A stretch of 47,698 nt of DNA. Source: Halobacteriales archaeon SW_8_68_21. GTDB taxonomy: Archaea > Halobacteriota > Halobacteria > Halobacteriales > Haloferacaceae. The stretch's first letter is position 1. The number at the start of each line of letters is the position of its first letter. The notes below the pieces were generated by a model that did no database searches, was not told the origin of the DNA, and was given only the letters and a program-made list of their open reading frames with translations. The stretch covers positions 49,851 to 97,548 of the forward strand of contig PXST01000025.1 in the NCBI GenBank assembly GCA_003023405.1. The letters are read 5' to 3'. A program made the position numbers and the translations under genes. Below are positions 33,274 through 42,037 of the stretch, piece by piece.

Positions 33274-34146
33274 ATGTCTCAGGAGGACAGCGAGTACAAG
33301 ATCACAGACACCCAAGCGAAGTTCGCGGTCGCGGTCCGCGAAGGGCGCAAGGTGAGCGACGTCTCTTGGACGCCCGGACGGGTCCTCCTCTCGAACCGCC
33401 GGCTGATACTCGCCGGCAACGACGGGAAGCGGACCGTCCCCCTGTCGAAACTGGAGCGGCTCGGCGGTCGCCACGACGCGAACCAGTCGGTCGCGCGCGT
33501 CTCGAACTACGTGAGCTTCGACCTCGGCGAGCAGGTGCTGCTCGTCGCCGCCTCCGACCACGAGTCGTTCGAGCGCGATGTCTACCGCGCGCTGCTCGAC
33601 CAGAAGACCGTGATGGCGAAACACCCCGCGATCGAGGGGGGCGTGGTCCAAGACACCGAGTGGGAGCAGGCCCGCGTGAAGATCGACGAGAACGGACTCA
33701 ACGCCGCCTTAGAGCGCGGGGTCTTCGTGGAGTTCGACCTCGACGACATCAGCGGCCTCAACGCCGCGAAACGCACCGTCAACGGCGACAAAAAGCCCGT
33801 CATCGAGGTGTCACACACCGACGACGAGGGGACGAGCGTCGAGACGCACGTCGCGGGCGACCCGAACCGGATGCGGTTCGTCGAGTCGTGGCTCCGGAAG
33901 GGAGAACAGCGTAGCTCGACGAACGTCGACCTCTCCAGCCGCGACCGGGAGGTGTTGATGGCGCTGTACTCCGGCGTCTCGCCGTTCGAGATCCCCTCGT
34001 TCCTCGGGATAGATGTCGACGACGTCGAGGAGACGTTCGAGCGGCTGGTCGAACTCGAAGTGGTCGAGGAGGTCCGGATCCGCCGGGAGGTCGCGCTCAA
34101 CTCCCGCGGGCGAAACATCGCCAGCGAGGCGATGAACGAGCAGTAG
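33274..34146 (+). CDS. cheF: Archaeal chemotaxis protein CheF (DUF439 family)
   Basis: A 290-residue CheF-like protein, the archaea-specific adaptor that connects CheY/CheC/CheD to the archaellum motor. The N-terminal PH-like part (ITDTQAKFAVAVREGRKVSDV, RVLLSNRRLILAGNDGKRTVPLSKL) is followed by a repeat of similar strands. A C-terminal winged-helix-like end (SRDREVLMALYSGVSPFEIPSFLG, LVELEVVEEVRIRREVALNSRG) closes it. The ATG at 33274 directly follows the TAA of the HEAT gene. Unlike the three preceding genes it shows no break. CheY, CheC and CheD genes are not in the window. Confidence 0.92.
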   Translation: MSQEDSEYKITDTQAKFAVAVREGRKVSDVSWTPGRVLLSNRRLILAGNDGKRTVPLSKLERLGGRHDANQSVARVSNYVSFDLGEQVLLVAASDHESFERDVYRALLDQKTVMAKHPAIEGGVVQDTEWEQARVKIDENGLNAALERGVFVEFDLDDISGLNAAKRTVNGDKKPVIEVSHTDDEGTSVETHVAGDPNRMRFVESWLRKGEQRSSTNVDLSSRDREVLMALYSGVSPFEIPSFLGIDVDDVEETFERLVELEVVEEVRIRREVALNSRGRNIASEAMNEQ

Positions 34147-34242
34147 CGGAGCGACGGCACCCCCCGAGCCGGAACCGGTCCCATCGTCGCCCTCGTCATC
34201 GCGTCGAAGCACGCTTAAGTCGATGCCGCGTCGAGTCCGCCC

Positions 34243-34956
34243 ATGAGCTACGAGGCGGTGCTTTTCGACCTCGACAACACGCTGTACCCGTACGCCCCGT
34301 GTAACGAGGCGGGCAAGCGGGCCGCGCTCGACGCCCTCCGCGAGCGCGGGTACGAACTGGACCGCGAGGCGTTCGACGACCTCTACGCGACCGGCCGCCG
34401 CGAGGCGAAACGCGAGACGCGCACCACCGCGGCGTCCCACGACCGGCACGTCTACCTCAAGCGCGGCCTGTACCGGCACGCGGGCGAGCCGGACGTCGCG
34501 GGCGCGCTGGCCGCCGGCGACGCCTACTGGGACGGCTTCGTCGAGGAGATGGCGCTGTGTGAGGGCGTCGAGTCGCTCTTCGACGCCCTCGCGGCGGCGG
34601 GGACCGATGTCACGGTCGTGACCAACCTCACGACGCGGATCCAGCTGCGCAAGCTCGCGCACCTCGGGATCGACGACCGGATCGACCTGCTCGTCACTTC
34701 CGAGGAGGTCGGCCGCGAGAAGCCGAGCGCGCTCCCCTTTACGACCGCGCTCGCCGAACTCGACCTGCGACCGTCCGAGGCGCTCGTGGTCGGCGACAAC
34801 GTCGACGCCGACATCGCCGGCGCGAACGCCGTCGGCACCGACACGGCGCTTTTCGTCGCCGACGGCGACGCGCCCGCCGCGGCTGACCTCACCGGTCCGC
34901 GCCGTCCCGACCACCGGCTCGACTCTCTCGCCGACCTGACGGAGGTGGCGGCGTGA
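34243..34956 (+). CDS. HAD-family phosphatase, candidate ribulose-1,5-bisphosphate phosphatase
   Basis: A 237-residue HAD-superfamily phosphohydrolase. Motif I is [10 protein letters not shown] (D9, D11), motif II is in [14 protein letters not shown], the motif III lysine is in [12 protein letters not shown], and motif IV is [15 protein letters not shown] helical cap follows motif I. By itself the substrate is open. It is coupled to a class II aldolase gene (GTG inside its TGA, 34953-34956), and R15P isomerase and a PfkB kinase lie a few kb away. These suggest the RuBP phosphatase step of the haloarchaeal non-carboxylating pentose bisphosphate pathway. The function is inferred from context. 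Confidence 0.85.
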   Translation: MSYEAVLFDLDNTLYPYAPCNEAGKRAALDALRERGYELDREAFDDLYATGRREAKRETRTTAASHDRHVYLKRGLYRHAGEPDVAGALAAGDAYWDGFVEEMALCEGVESLFDALAAAGTDVTVVTNLTTRIQLRKLAHLGIDDRIDLLVTSEEVGREKPSALPFTTALAELDLRPSEALVVGDNVDADIAGANAVGTDTALFVADGDAPAAADLTGPRRPDHRLDSLADLTEVAA

Positions 34957-35618
34957 GCCGAGAGGACCCCGACCGCCTCCGCGAGGCGCGCGAGGCGGTC
35001 GTCGAGTACGCGCCCGCGCTGGCGGACCTGACTCCCGGTCGGACCGGCAACCTGAGCGTCCGCGACGGCGACGCCGTGGCGGTCACGCCGACCGGCGTCC
35101 CGTACGACTCCTTCGACGCCGTCGACGTGCCCGTGGTCTCGCTCTCGGGCGAGCGGCTCGCCGGGCGGATGGCCCCGTCGAGCGAGGTGCCGATGCACAC
35201 CGGCATCTACACGCATGACCGGCCGGGCGCGATCGTCCACACCCACTCGCCGTGGGCGACGACGATGGCGACGCTTCACCGGAAGCTCCCGCCGGTCCAC
35301 TACATGATCGCCGCGGTGGGGCGGGAGGTTCCCTTAGCCGACTACGCGCCGTACGGCACAGAGGAGCTGGCCGCGAACGTCGTCGCCGCGATGGCTGAGG
35401 CCGACTCCGACGCGGCCATCCTCGCGAACCACGGGCTGGTAGTGACCGGTCCGAACGTCGAGACGGCCGTCGAGAACACCCACCTCGTCGAGGACATCTG
35501 TCGGCTCTACCTCCGCGCGTCCGCGGTGGGCGAGCCGCACGTCCTCTCCGACGAACAGATGGCGACCGTCGAGGAGCGGTTCGAGAGCTACGGCCAGCAG
35601 CCGGACGAGGCCGACTGA
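34953..35618 (+). CDS. Class II aldolase, candidate ribulose-1-phosphate aldolase
   Basis: A 221-residue zinc-dependent class II (FucA/AraD-type) aldolase. Zinc and catalytic residues are E78 in [12 protein letters not shown]96 and H98 in [13 protein letters not shown], and H160 in [12 protein letters not shown]; the phosphate-binding segment [12 protein letters not shown] is at 29-40. It would split ribulose 1-phosphate into dihydroxyacetone phosphate and glycolaldehyde (inferred from the pathway); fuculose-type substrates are the alternative. It starts at GTG 34953, overlapping the HAD stop, so the two are made together. The ABC importer genes converge on it from the other strand. Confidence 0.88.
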   Translation: MSREDPDRLREAREAVVEYAPALADLTPGRTGNLSVRDGDAVAVTPTGVPYDSFDAVDVPVVSLSGERLAGRMAPSSEVPMHTGIYTHDRPGAIVHTHSPWATTMATLHRKLPPVHYMIAAVGREVPLADYAPYGTEELAANVVAAMAEADSDAAILANHGLVVTGPNVETAVENTHLVEDICRLYLRASAVGEPHVLSDEQMATVEERFESYGQQPDEAD

Positions 35619-35625
35619 CCGCGGC

Positions 35626-36525
35626 TCACTCCTCCTCGTCGCCCGTCCCGGCGACGTAGCCGGTGACGTTGCCGTAGTTCATCGCGACGGCGAGCGCGAT
35701 CGCGATGGCGAGTACGATGAGCGTCGAGACGACGTTTAGGACGTTCAGGTTCTCCGCCGACGCCTTCGTGATCTTGCCGAACATCCACTGGGTCAGTGGA
35801 TCCGTGGTGACGCCGCTGACGAACAGCGCCCTGATGTAATCCTCAAAGGACCGAACCCACGCGAACAGGAACCCCGCGCCGATCGCCGGCGCGATCACCG
35901 GGAAGGTGATGTCACGAAACGTCGTCAGGGGATCCGCGCCGAGGTCGCGGGCCGCTTCCTCCAACGACTCGTCGAACGTGTACAGGCGGGCGCTCACGAT
36001 GAGCAGGACGAACGGCAGTCCGTACAGCGAGTGTGTGAGCACGGTCGCGAAGAACGACGGGTCGATCCCCACGGTCAGGAAGTAGAATCGGAGCCCGACG
36101 CCGAGGATCACTCCCGGAACGATCATCGGAATGATGCCGAACGTGCGGTACACCTCCCGAAGCGGGAACTGGTAGCGCGTGAGCGCGAAACTCGACAGCA
36201 CACCGAGGACTGTCGCGATGATCGCGGACAGCGTCGCGATGCTGAAACTGGCCACGACGGACGAACGCAGTCCCGGTTCCCCCGTGATCCCCTGATAGTT
36301 GCCGAGGGTGAACCCCTCGAACGGCAGGAGGTTGGGGGACTGTGCGAACGAGAGGAAGACGATGATAAGCAGCGGCAGCCACAGGAACACCAACATCAGC
36401 GCTGCGAAGGCGTACAGTCCGTTTCCTAACAGACTCTCGATCCGTTGGTGGCTGAAGAGTCGATCGGTGTACTCCTGGCTCGTTTGCTCCGCCGGTTCGG
36501 TCGACCCTCCCCTTTCAGTTGCCAT
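35626..36525 (-). CDS. ABC transporter permease (PotC-like)
   Basis: A 299-residue inner-membrane permease with about six helices. The first helix is ALMLVFLWLPLLIIVFLSFAQSPN, and the binding-protein-dependent transport signature (EAA loop) is EEAARDLGADPLTTFRDITFP, which docks with the ATPase. The SFSIATLSAIIATVLGVLSSFAL helix pair and the loop Y-Q-F-P-L-R match the PotC side of spermidine/putrescine-type importers. The C-terminus TGDEEE is acidic. It follows the PotB-like gene with one base between, so it is in the same operon; the substrate need not be a polyamine. Confidence 0.9.
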   Translation of the reverse strand: MATERGGSTEPAEQTSQEYTDRLFSHQRIESLLGNGLYAFAALMLVFLWLPLLIIVFLSFAQSPNLLPFEGFTLGNYQGITGEPGLRSSVVASFSIATLSAIIATVLGVLSSFALTRYQFPLREVYRTFGIIPMIVPGVILGVGLRFYFLTVGIDPSFFATVLTHSLYGLPFVLLIVSARLYTFDESLEEAARDLGADPLTTFRDITFPVIAPAIGAGFLFAWVRSFEDYIRALFVSGVTTDPLTQWMFGKITKASAENLNVLNVVSTLIVLAIAIALAVAMNYGNVTGYVAGTGDEEE

Positions 36526-36526
36526 C

Positions 36527-37477
36527 TCAGACTCCCCCTAGCTCGTCGAGGTTGACGTATCTGAACACGAGGAACATCGCGACGACGATCGAGACCACGA
36601 CCGCCATCGACGCCGCGCTCGCGGTGGCAGCGTTGGTCGCCTCCCCGATGGCTCGTTGCTCGATGAGGATGCCGATCATCTGGACCTTTCCCTGGCCGAG
36701 GATCTGCGGCGTGATGAACGCCCCGACGCTCGGGACGAAGACGAACAGACACCCGCCGACGATGCCGGGCAGCGTGAGCGGGATGATGTGGTCTTTGACG
36801 ATGTCAACCCGCGACGCGCCGAGGTCACGGGCCGCCTCGATCAACGAGAAGTCCAGTCCGTCCAAGCTGGCATACAACGTGATCAACATGTACGGGAAGT
36901 ACGCGTGTGTCAACCCCACGATGATTGCCAGAATGCCGAATTCGAACGCGCCGACGGGGCCGACACCGACGGCACCGAGGACTTGATTGAGCACGCCGGA
37001 CTGCCCGAACATCAGCCGCCACGAGTACGCCCGGACGAGGTACATAGTAAAAAACGGGAGAAGCACGAGATATATCACGATCTTGAACATGCGGTCGTCG
37101 AGCCGGGCCAACACGTACGCCAGCGGGAACGCGAACACGAGACAGAGGACGGTCGCGACCGTCGCTATGGCGTAGGACAGCAGGACCGCCTTCTCGAAGG
37201 CCGTCGCTTTGTATACGAGCGGGCCGAGCGAGTACTCCGACGTGCCGCCGGCGACCAAGTTATAATAGTTGTTCACCGTCGGCTCCCAGACGATATCGAA
37301 GGTGACGCTGTCGATCGACGCGAAGCTGACGGCCGTCATGAACGCCAGCGGCGCGACCAACAACAGAACGATCCAGATCGCACTGGGACCGACGGTTACC
37401 CCGAGGCTAGTGCGACGGCGGCTCAGGCCTCTGACAAGAGTCGCCCGAAGCGTTTCGTCCCTGTCCGGGGCGGCCAT
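36527..37477 (-). CDS. ABC transporter permease (PotB-like)
   Basis: A 316-residue permease paired with the PotC-like protein. The segments IWIVLLLVAPLAFMTAVSFASID and SYAIATVATVLCLVFAFPLAYVLARL are helices, and the EAA loop is EAARDLGASRVDIVKDHIIP. The PSVGAFITPQILG segment is typical of PotB proteins. The start directly abuts the stop of the binding-protein gene (37477/37478), so the order binding protein, PotB, PotC is one tight operon. Within this cluster it probably imports a nucleoside- or sugar-like compound, or a polyamine; sequence does not decide. Confidence 0.9.
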   Translation of the reverse strand: MAAPDRDETLRATLVRGLSRRRTSLGVTVGPSAIWIVLLLVAPLAFMTAVSFASIDSVTFDIVWEPTVNNYYNLVAGGTSEYSLGPLVYKATAFEKAVLLSYAIATVATVLCLVFAFPLAYVLARLDDRMFKIVIYLVLLPFFTMYLVRAYSWRLMFGQSGVLNQVLGAVGVGPVGAFEFGILAIIVGLTHAYFPYMLITLYASLDGLDFSLIEAARDLGASRVDIVKDHIIPLTLPGIVGGCLFVFVPSVGAFITPQILGQGKVQMIGILIEQRAIGEATNAATASAASMAVVVSIVVAMFLVFRYVNLDELGGV

Positions 37478-38668
37478 CTACGCTTTGACCTCCTCCCAGG
37501 CGGCGTTGTACGGCTCCTGAACGTCGGAGTCGATGTCCTTGAACGGAATGAACTGTTCTATCCGCTCGGGATCGATACGGCCGTACAGCTCCGCCTCTGT
37601 TTCGTCAAGTTCGTCCGCAACGTTCGGATTACAGCTCGGCGATTTCCCCTGACGGGCAAGTTCGGCGCCGGTTGCCGGCGAGATGTACTCGTTGACGACC
37701 TCCCAAGCCATCTCGGGGTTGTCCGATGCCTGAGAGACGACGGCCGTCTCGTACCACGCCATCGCGCCCTCCCGTGGGACGACGAACTCGACCCAGTCGG
37801 CGTCCTGATTCTCTTGGAGTCGAACGATCTCGTTCCGGCCGGAGTGACCGACGAGGAAGTTACCCTGCTGGAACTGCTGGATGAACGTGGTGTCCGAGGA
37901 GATGTACCCCTCGAGACTCGGCTTCTGATCGATGAGCAGGTCCCGCATGTTCTGGATCTGGTCTTCGGTGAACGTCATCCGGTCGTTCTCGGTGAGCGCC
38001 TCCTTGTAGGACGAGCCACCCTCCGATGCCGCGAGGTACAGCGCCGCCACCGGCATCGTCTTGGCGGCCTCGTCGTACATGATCACCTGCCCGTCGAGAT
38101 CAGTGTCAACGTAGTCGTCCTCGAACATGATGTTGTAGCTGGGCTCGTGGTCCGGAACCTCGCGGGTGTCGTACGCGTATCCGTACCACCCCCACCGGAT
38201 CGGGACGCCGTAGGCGTTGCCGTCCTGCGTGAACTGCTGACCGACGAAGTCTCTGAACTTCTGATAGATGCTACCGTAGTTGTCGACGGCGTCCGTATTT
38301 ACCGGCTCTATCAAGTCCGCGTTGAGGAACCGAGGAACGAGGTTGTTGTTCGGGACAGCGACATCGAAGTCCCCGCTCTGGTTCATCTGCTGGAACATCT
38401 CCGTCGAGGATGTCGACGACGTTATTTCGACCGTGGCGTCGACGTTCTCCTCGACGCTTTCGACCACTGGATCCTGCGCGAAGTCGTTCCAGGTGATGAC
38501 GTTGATCGTCGGGGCTCCGCCGCCGCCTCCCGCACACCCGGCGCTCGCGAACATCGTCGCGGCACCGGCGCTCGCGAGATAGGCCCGACGGCTGACTCCG
38601 TCGGTTCCCGATCGCTTGCTGTTCGTTGACACCTCAATGTCGTTCGTTGCCTCGTCACAATGTGACAT
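37478..38668 (-). CDS. Extracellular solute-binding lipoprotein (PotD-like)
   Basis: A 396-residue binding protein for the adjacent permeases. A long N-terminus leads to a Tat signal with RR at 27-28 (SRRAYLASAGA) and lipobox cysteine C45 followed by a glycine tether, so it is anchored outside the membrane. The mature part is PotD-like: INVITWNDFAQDPVVESVEE, then MFQQMNQSGDFDVAVPNNN, VPIRWGWYGYAYD and WEVVNEYISPATGAELARQ. Codons are slightly less GC-rich than neighbours. The promoter region shared with the ATPase gene is AT-rich; a TTATAAAT lies about 25 bases before the ATG. The ligand is unknown. Confidence 0.9.
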   Translation of the reverse strand: MSHCDEATNDIEVSTNSKRSGTDGVSRRAYLASAGAATMFASAGCAGGGGGAPTINVITWNDFAQDPVVESVEENVDATVEITSSTSSTEMFQQMNQSGDFDVAVPNNNLVPRFLNADLIEPVNTDAVDNYGSIYQKFRDFVGQQFTQDGNAYGVPIRWGWYGYAYDTREVPDHEPSYNIMFEDDYVDTDLDGQVIMYDEAAKTMPVAALYLAASEGGSSYKEALTENDRMTFTEDQIQNMRDLLIDQKPSLEGYISSDTTFIQQFQQGNFLVGHSGRNEIVRLQENQDADWVEFVVPREGAMAWYETAVVSQASDNPEMAWEVVNEYISPATGAELARQGKSPSCNPNVADELDETEAELYGRIDPERIEQFIPFKDIDSDVQEPYNAAWEEVKA

Positions 38669-38763
38669 GACAGTTTATGTATAATCAAGATTTATAAGTT
38701 TTTACCAATATTTCAGGGTCGATCGGCGATAAGTTGATAACGAGCGTTACATATAATCCGTCG
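38669..38763. promoter_or_regulatory. AT-rich divergent promoter of the ABC importer genes
   Basis: The 95-base gap is unusually AT-rich for the window. It contains TTATAAAT (minus strand, about 38688-38695) at the right distance for the binding-protein gene. On the plus strand, GATAAG at about 38729 and ACATATAAT at about 38750 serve the ATPase gene. Divergent arrangement suggests joint control. No clear palindromic operator was found. Confidence 0.6.
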
Positions 38764-39810
38764 ATGGCAGCACACGACGGGACACTCGTTGAACTCGATG
38801 ACGTCCGGAAGCGGTTCGGCGACGTAGTCGCCGTCGAAGGCATCGACTTCGATGTCCGACAAGGCGAGTTCTTCACGCTGGTCGGCCCGTCGGGCTGCGG
38901 AAAGACCACCACCCTCCGGATGATCAGCGGCTTCGAGCAACCGACCGAGGGTCAGGTCCGCATCGACGGACGGGGAATGACGGCGATCCCGCCGGAGGGG
39001 CGGGACACGAACCTCGTGTTCCAACACCTCTCGTTGTTCCCACATATGACCGTCGGTGAGAACGTCGGCTACGGGCTGAAAAAGACCGGCGTCGAGGCCG
39101 CCCAACGGGACGAGCGGATCCAAGAATACCTCGAACTCGTCGGTCTGAAGGGATTCAGCGACCGACGCCCGTCCGAACTTTCCGGCGGACAGCAACAGCG
39201 GGTCGCGCTCGCGCGCGCGCTCGTCAACGAACCGGCGGTCCTGCTGCTCGACGAACCGCTGTCGAGTCTCGACCGCAAGCTCCGCAAGCGGATGCAGGTC
39301 GAACTCCGCCAGATCCACGAGAAAACGCAGGGATCGTTCTTCTACGTCACGCACGATCAGGAGGTCGCGATGACGCTCTCTGACCGGATCGCGGTGATGA
39401 ACGAGGGCCGGATCGAACAGATCGGTCCGCCCGAGGAGATCTATCGCGATCCGGCCAGCGAGTTCGTCGCCGACTTCATCGGCGACACCAACCTCTTCGA
39501 CGGCGAACTCGTCGACGGCGACGTTGTCCGCGTGGGCGGGACCGACGGCTTCACTGTCCCGGCCGGCGGCGTCATGGCGGACCCGACCGTCTCCGTCCGG
39601 CCGGAGGATTTCCTCGTCGTGGACGGCGACGGCGTCTTGGCCGGCGAGGTCGTCGAGCGTTACTTCCAAGGGGATCAGACGAACTACGTGGTCGACCCGG
39701 TCGCGGACTTCGAGGAGGTCCAAGTCGTCGTTCAGGGCCGCGAGGGTCGGGTCAACACCGGTGACGGCGTCTCGCTGGCCGTCGCCGACGGGGCCCCCGT
39801 CGTCTTCTGA
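38764..39810 (+). CDS. ABC transporter ATPase (PotA-like)
   Basis: A 348-residue ATPase that energises the permeases encoded opposite. Walker A is GPSGCGKTT (41-49), the Q-loop is in LVFQHLSLFPHM, the signature is LSGGQQQR (139-146), Walker B is VLLLDEP (159-165), and the H-loop is FYVTHDQEVAM. The C-terminal TOBE-like region (about 240-348) includes VSVRPEDFLVVDGDGVLAGEVV. The ATG at 38764 is chosen because MAAHDGTLVELDDVRKRFG is the normal start; an in-frame TTG at 38734 would lie inside the promoter. The next gene on the plus strand is R15P isomerase, with its own TATA box. Confidence 0.93.
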   Translation: MAAHDGTLVELDDVRKRFGDVVAVEGIDFDVRQGEFFTLVGPSGCGKTTTLRMISGFEQPTEGQVRIDGRGMTAIPPEGRDTNLVFQHLSLFPHMTVGENVGYGLKKTGVEAAQRDERIQEYLELVGLKGFSDRRPSELSGGQQQRVALARALVNEPAVLLLDEPLSSLDRKLRKRMQVELRQIHEKTQGSFFYVTHDQEVAMTLSDRIAVMNEGRIEQIGPPEEIYRDPASEFVADFIGDTNLFDGELVDGDVVRVGGTDGFTVPAGGVMADPTVSVRPEDFLVVDGDGVLAGEVVERYFQGDQTNYVVDPVADFEEVQVVVQGREGRVNTGDGVSLAVADGAPVVF

Positions 39811-39836
39811 TCGCGGCTCGCCCGCACGGAGACCCG

Positions 39837-39846
39837 ATATTATATG
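39837..39846 (+). promoter_or_regulatory. TATA box of the R15P isomerase-PfkB operon
   Basis: ATATTATATG lies 25-34 bases before the ATG at 39871, which predicts a leaderless transcript and supports 39871 over the ATG at 39844, which overlaps the box. Confidence 0.6.
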
Positions 39847-39870
39847 CCACGGGATCGCGAGCATGTCGAC

Positions 39871-40842
39871 ATGACCGAACCCACGCGACACTCCGCGGTC
39901 GAGGAGACGGCGGAGGAGATCGCGACCATGGAGATCCGCGGCGCGGCGACCATCGCCTCTGCGGCCGCCGAGGCGCTCGCCGATCAGGCGGAGGCGGCAG
40001 CTGCGGCGGACGCGACCGCGAGCGATCCCGAGGCGTTCCGCGCGTCGCTGCGCACCGCGGGACGTACCCTCCGCGAGACGCGTCCGACTGCGGTGTCGCT
40101 GCCGAACGCCCTCCGGTACGTCCTCCAGCGGATGGAGGGGGAGACGGTCGACGCGCTCCGCCGCAGCGTCGTCGACGCGAGCGACGCCTTCGTCCGCCAA
40201 CTCGACCGCGCGCAGGAGGACCTCGGGGAGGTTGGCGCGAACCGGCTCGCCGACGGCGACACGGTGATGACGCACTGTCACTCCACCGACGCGCTCGCGT
40301 GTGTCGAGGCGGCCGTCGAGCAGGGGAAGTCGATCTCGGCGGTCGTCAAGGAGACGCGGCCGCGCCAGCAGGGACACATCACGGCCGAGGCGCTCCGGGA
40401 GATGGGCGTCCCCGTCACGCTGATCGTCGACTCGGCGGCGCGCCGGTACCTCGACGAGGTCGACCACGTGGTCGTCGGTGCCGACTCGATCGCCGCTGAC
40501 GGCGGCGTCATCAACAAGATCGGTACCTCAGGGCTGGCGGTCAACGCCCGCGAGCGCGGCGTCCCGATTATGACCGCGGCCCAGACGATCAAGCTCCACC
40601 CGGAGACGCTGACGGGCCACACCGTCGAGATCGAGATGCGCTCGGAGGAGGAAGTGGTCGAGCCGGGGACCCGCGAGGCGATCGGCGAGATCGCGGTCGA
40701 GAACCCGGCGTTCGACGTGACACCGCCGCGGTACATGGACGCGATCGTCACCGAGCACGGGCAGTTCCCCCCGGAGAGCATCGTGGCGCTCATGCGAGAG
40801 CTGTTCGGCGAGGGAGCCACCGAACCGTGGGCAGAGCAATGA
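39871..40842 (+). CDS. Ribose-1,5-bisphosphate isomerase (eIF2B-related)
   Basis: A 323-residue member of the eIF2B-alpha/R15P isomerase family. It converts ribose 1,5-bisphosphate to ribulose 1,5-bisphosphate. The catalytic cysteine and aspartate of characterised archaeal enzymes correspond to C136 in TVMTHCHSTDAL and D205 in VVVGADSIAADGG. Other signatures are KETRPRQQGHITAEAL and the final FDVTPPRYMDAIVTEHGQFPPE. No Rubisco gene is in the window, as expected for halophiles, where RuBP is instead dephosphorylated. It is coupled to the PfkB gene by an ATGA overlap (40839-40842). Methylthioribose-1-phosphate isomerase is the closest alternative. Confidence 0.9.
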   Translation: MTEPTRHSAVEETAEEIATMEIRGAATIASAAAEALADQAEAAAAADATASDPEAFRASLRTAGRTLRETRPTAVSLPNALRYVLQRMEGETVDALRRSVVDASDAFVRQLDRAQEDLGEVGANRLADGDTVMTHCHSTDALACVEAAVEQGKSISAVVKETRPRQQGHITAEALREMGVPVTLIVDSAARRYLDEVDHVVVGADSIAADGGVINKIGTSGLAVNARERGVPIMTAAQTIKLHPETLTGHTVEIEMRSEEEVVEPGTREAIGEIAVENPAFDVTPPRYMDAIVTEHGQFPPESIVALMRELFGEGATEPWAEQ

Positions 40843-41981
40843 GCGGGCACGACGACTGGGACGAGACGGTCGCCGAGTGGGACCGCGAACTCGACGAGTG
40901 GGAGGGGGACGACGCGCCAGCCGGCGGCGGCGACGGCGCGGCGGCGACCGATGACCCGCCCGCCGACGGAACGCGAGGCGACGACGCGGTCGACCCCGAC
41001 CCCGACCTGCGTCCCGACGACGGCGCTCGCGTGCCGAAGGTCGTCGCCGCGGGCCACATCAACTGGGACGTGACGATACACGTCGACAGCCTCCCGGAGC
41101 CGGACGGCGAGACCCGAATCGAGCGGCTCGAGCAGTCCGGCGGCGGCAGCGCCGCGAACGTCGCGGTCGGACTCGTCGATCTGGGCGGCCAGTCGGTCGT
41201 CTACGGCAGCGTCGGCGGCGACGAGTCGGGCGCACTGGCGCTGCGCGAGCTGTCGAAGGCCGGCGTCGACCCCGGACAGGTTCTCGTCGATGCCGCCGAG
41301 CCGACCTCCGTGAAGTACGTCATCGTTGACGGCGGCGGGGAGCTGCTCATGCTCGCCAACGACGGCGCGAACGAGTCGTTCTCGGCGACCGGACTCGACC
41401 GCGACACGCTCGCGGCCGCCGATCACCTCCACCTCACCGGGCAACAGCCCGAGACCGCGGCGGCGCTGGCGACCGCGGCCGCGGAGGCGGACGCGACCCG
41501 GAGCTTCGACCCCGGTCGCCGCGTCGCCGACCGCGAGTTCGACGCCGCGCTCGCGGCGAGCGACGTCCTGTTCCTGAACGACCGCGAGGCCGACGCGCTC
41601 GACGCCGAGACCGATGTCGACCCGTGGGAGCCGGACGACCGCGTCGTCGCGATCAAGCTCGGCGACGAGGGCGCGACGGTCCGCACCCCGCACGGCAGCG
41701 TCTCGCACCCGGGGTTCGACGTCGACCCGGTCGACACGACCGGCGCGGGCGACGCCTTCGCGGCCGGGTTCCTCGCCGCCGCGCTGCGGAAGCCGGAGAT
41801 CACCGGCGAGGGGTTCTCACACGACCCGCGCGACTATCAGGTGCCGGTCCTAGTCGCCAACGCCTGCGGTGCCGTCGCGACCGAGTCGGTGACCGCGCGA
41901 ACGGACCTCTCGTGGGAGCGCGTCCGCGAGACGATGGGCGAGTCGCCGGAGACGGACTGCCTCATCGAAGTGCGCGCCTGA
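40839..41981 (+). CDS. PfkB-family sugar kinase, candidate ribose-1-phosphate kinase
   Basis: A 380-residue PfkB/ribokinase-family kinase. The first signature is INWDVTIHV followed by SGGGSAANVAVGLVDLGG (about 100-117). The second is VDTTGAGDAFAAGF with catalytic base D305. An acidic low-complexity N-terminal extension of about 65 residues is unusual and probably a haloarchaeal addition. Translational coupling to R15P isomerase suggests that it phosphorylates ribose 1-phosphate to ribose 1,5-bisphosphate, the preceding step of the pathway. A 30-base duplication of its last codons lies directly after the stop region (41949-42008). Confidence 0.88.
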   Translation: MSGHDDWDETVAEWDRELDEWEGDDAPAGGGDGAAATDDPPADGTRGDDAVDPDPDLRPDDGARVPKVVAAGHINWDVTIHVDSLPEPDGETRIERLEQSGGGSAANVAVGLVDLGGQSVVYGSVGGDESGALALRELSKAGVDPGQVLVDAAEPTSVKYVIVDGGGELLMLANDGANESFSATGLDRDTLAAADHLHLTGQQPETAAALATAAAEADATRSFDPGRRVADREFDAALAASDVLFLNDREADALDAETDVDPWEPDDRVVAIKLGDEGATVRTPHGSVSHPGFDVDPVDTTGAGDAFAAGFLAAALRKPEITGEGFSHDPRDYQVPVLVANACGAVATESVTARTDLSWERVRETMGESPETDCLIEVRA

Positions 41982-42008
41982 GACGGACTGCCTCGTCGAA
42001 GCGCGCCT
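41949..42008 (+). repeat. Tandem duplication of the PfkB gene's last codons
   Basis: GAGACGGACTGCCTC...GCGCGCCT at 41949-41979 is repeated at 41980-42008 with one substitution (CATCGAAG to CGTCGAAG) and a 2-base loss. The first copy is the end of the coding sequence; the second is non-coding, past the TGA at 41979-41981. It is a recent slippage-type duplication. Confidence 0.8.
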
Positions 42009-42037
42009 CGAAGGACTGCCGGCGAGTCCGAGTCCGT

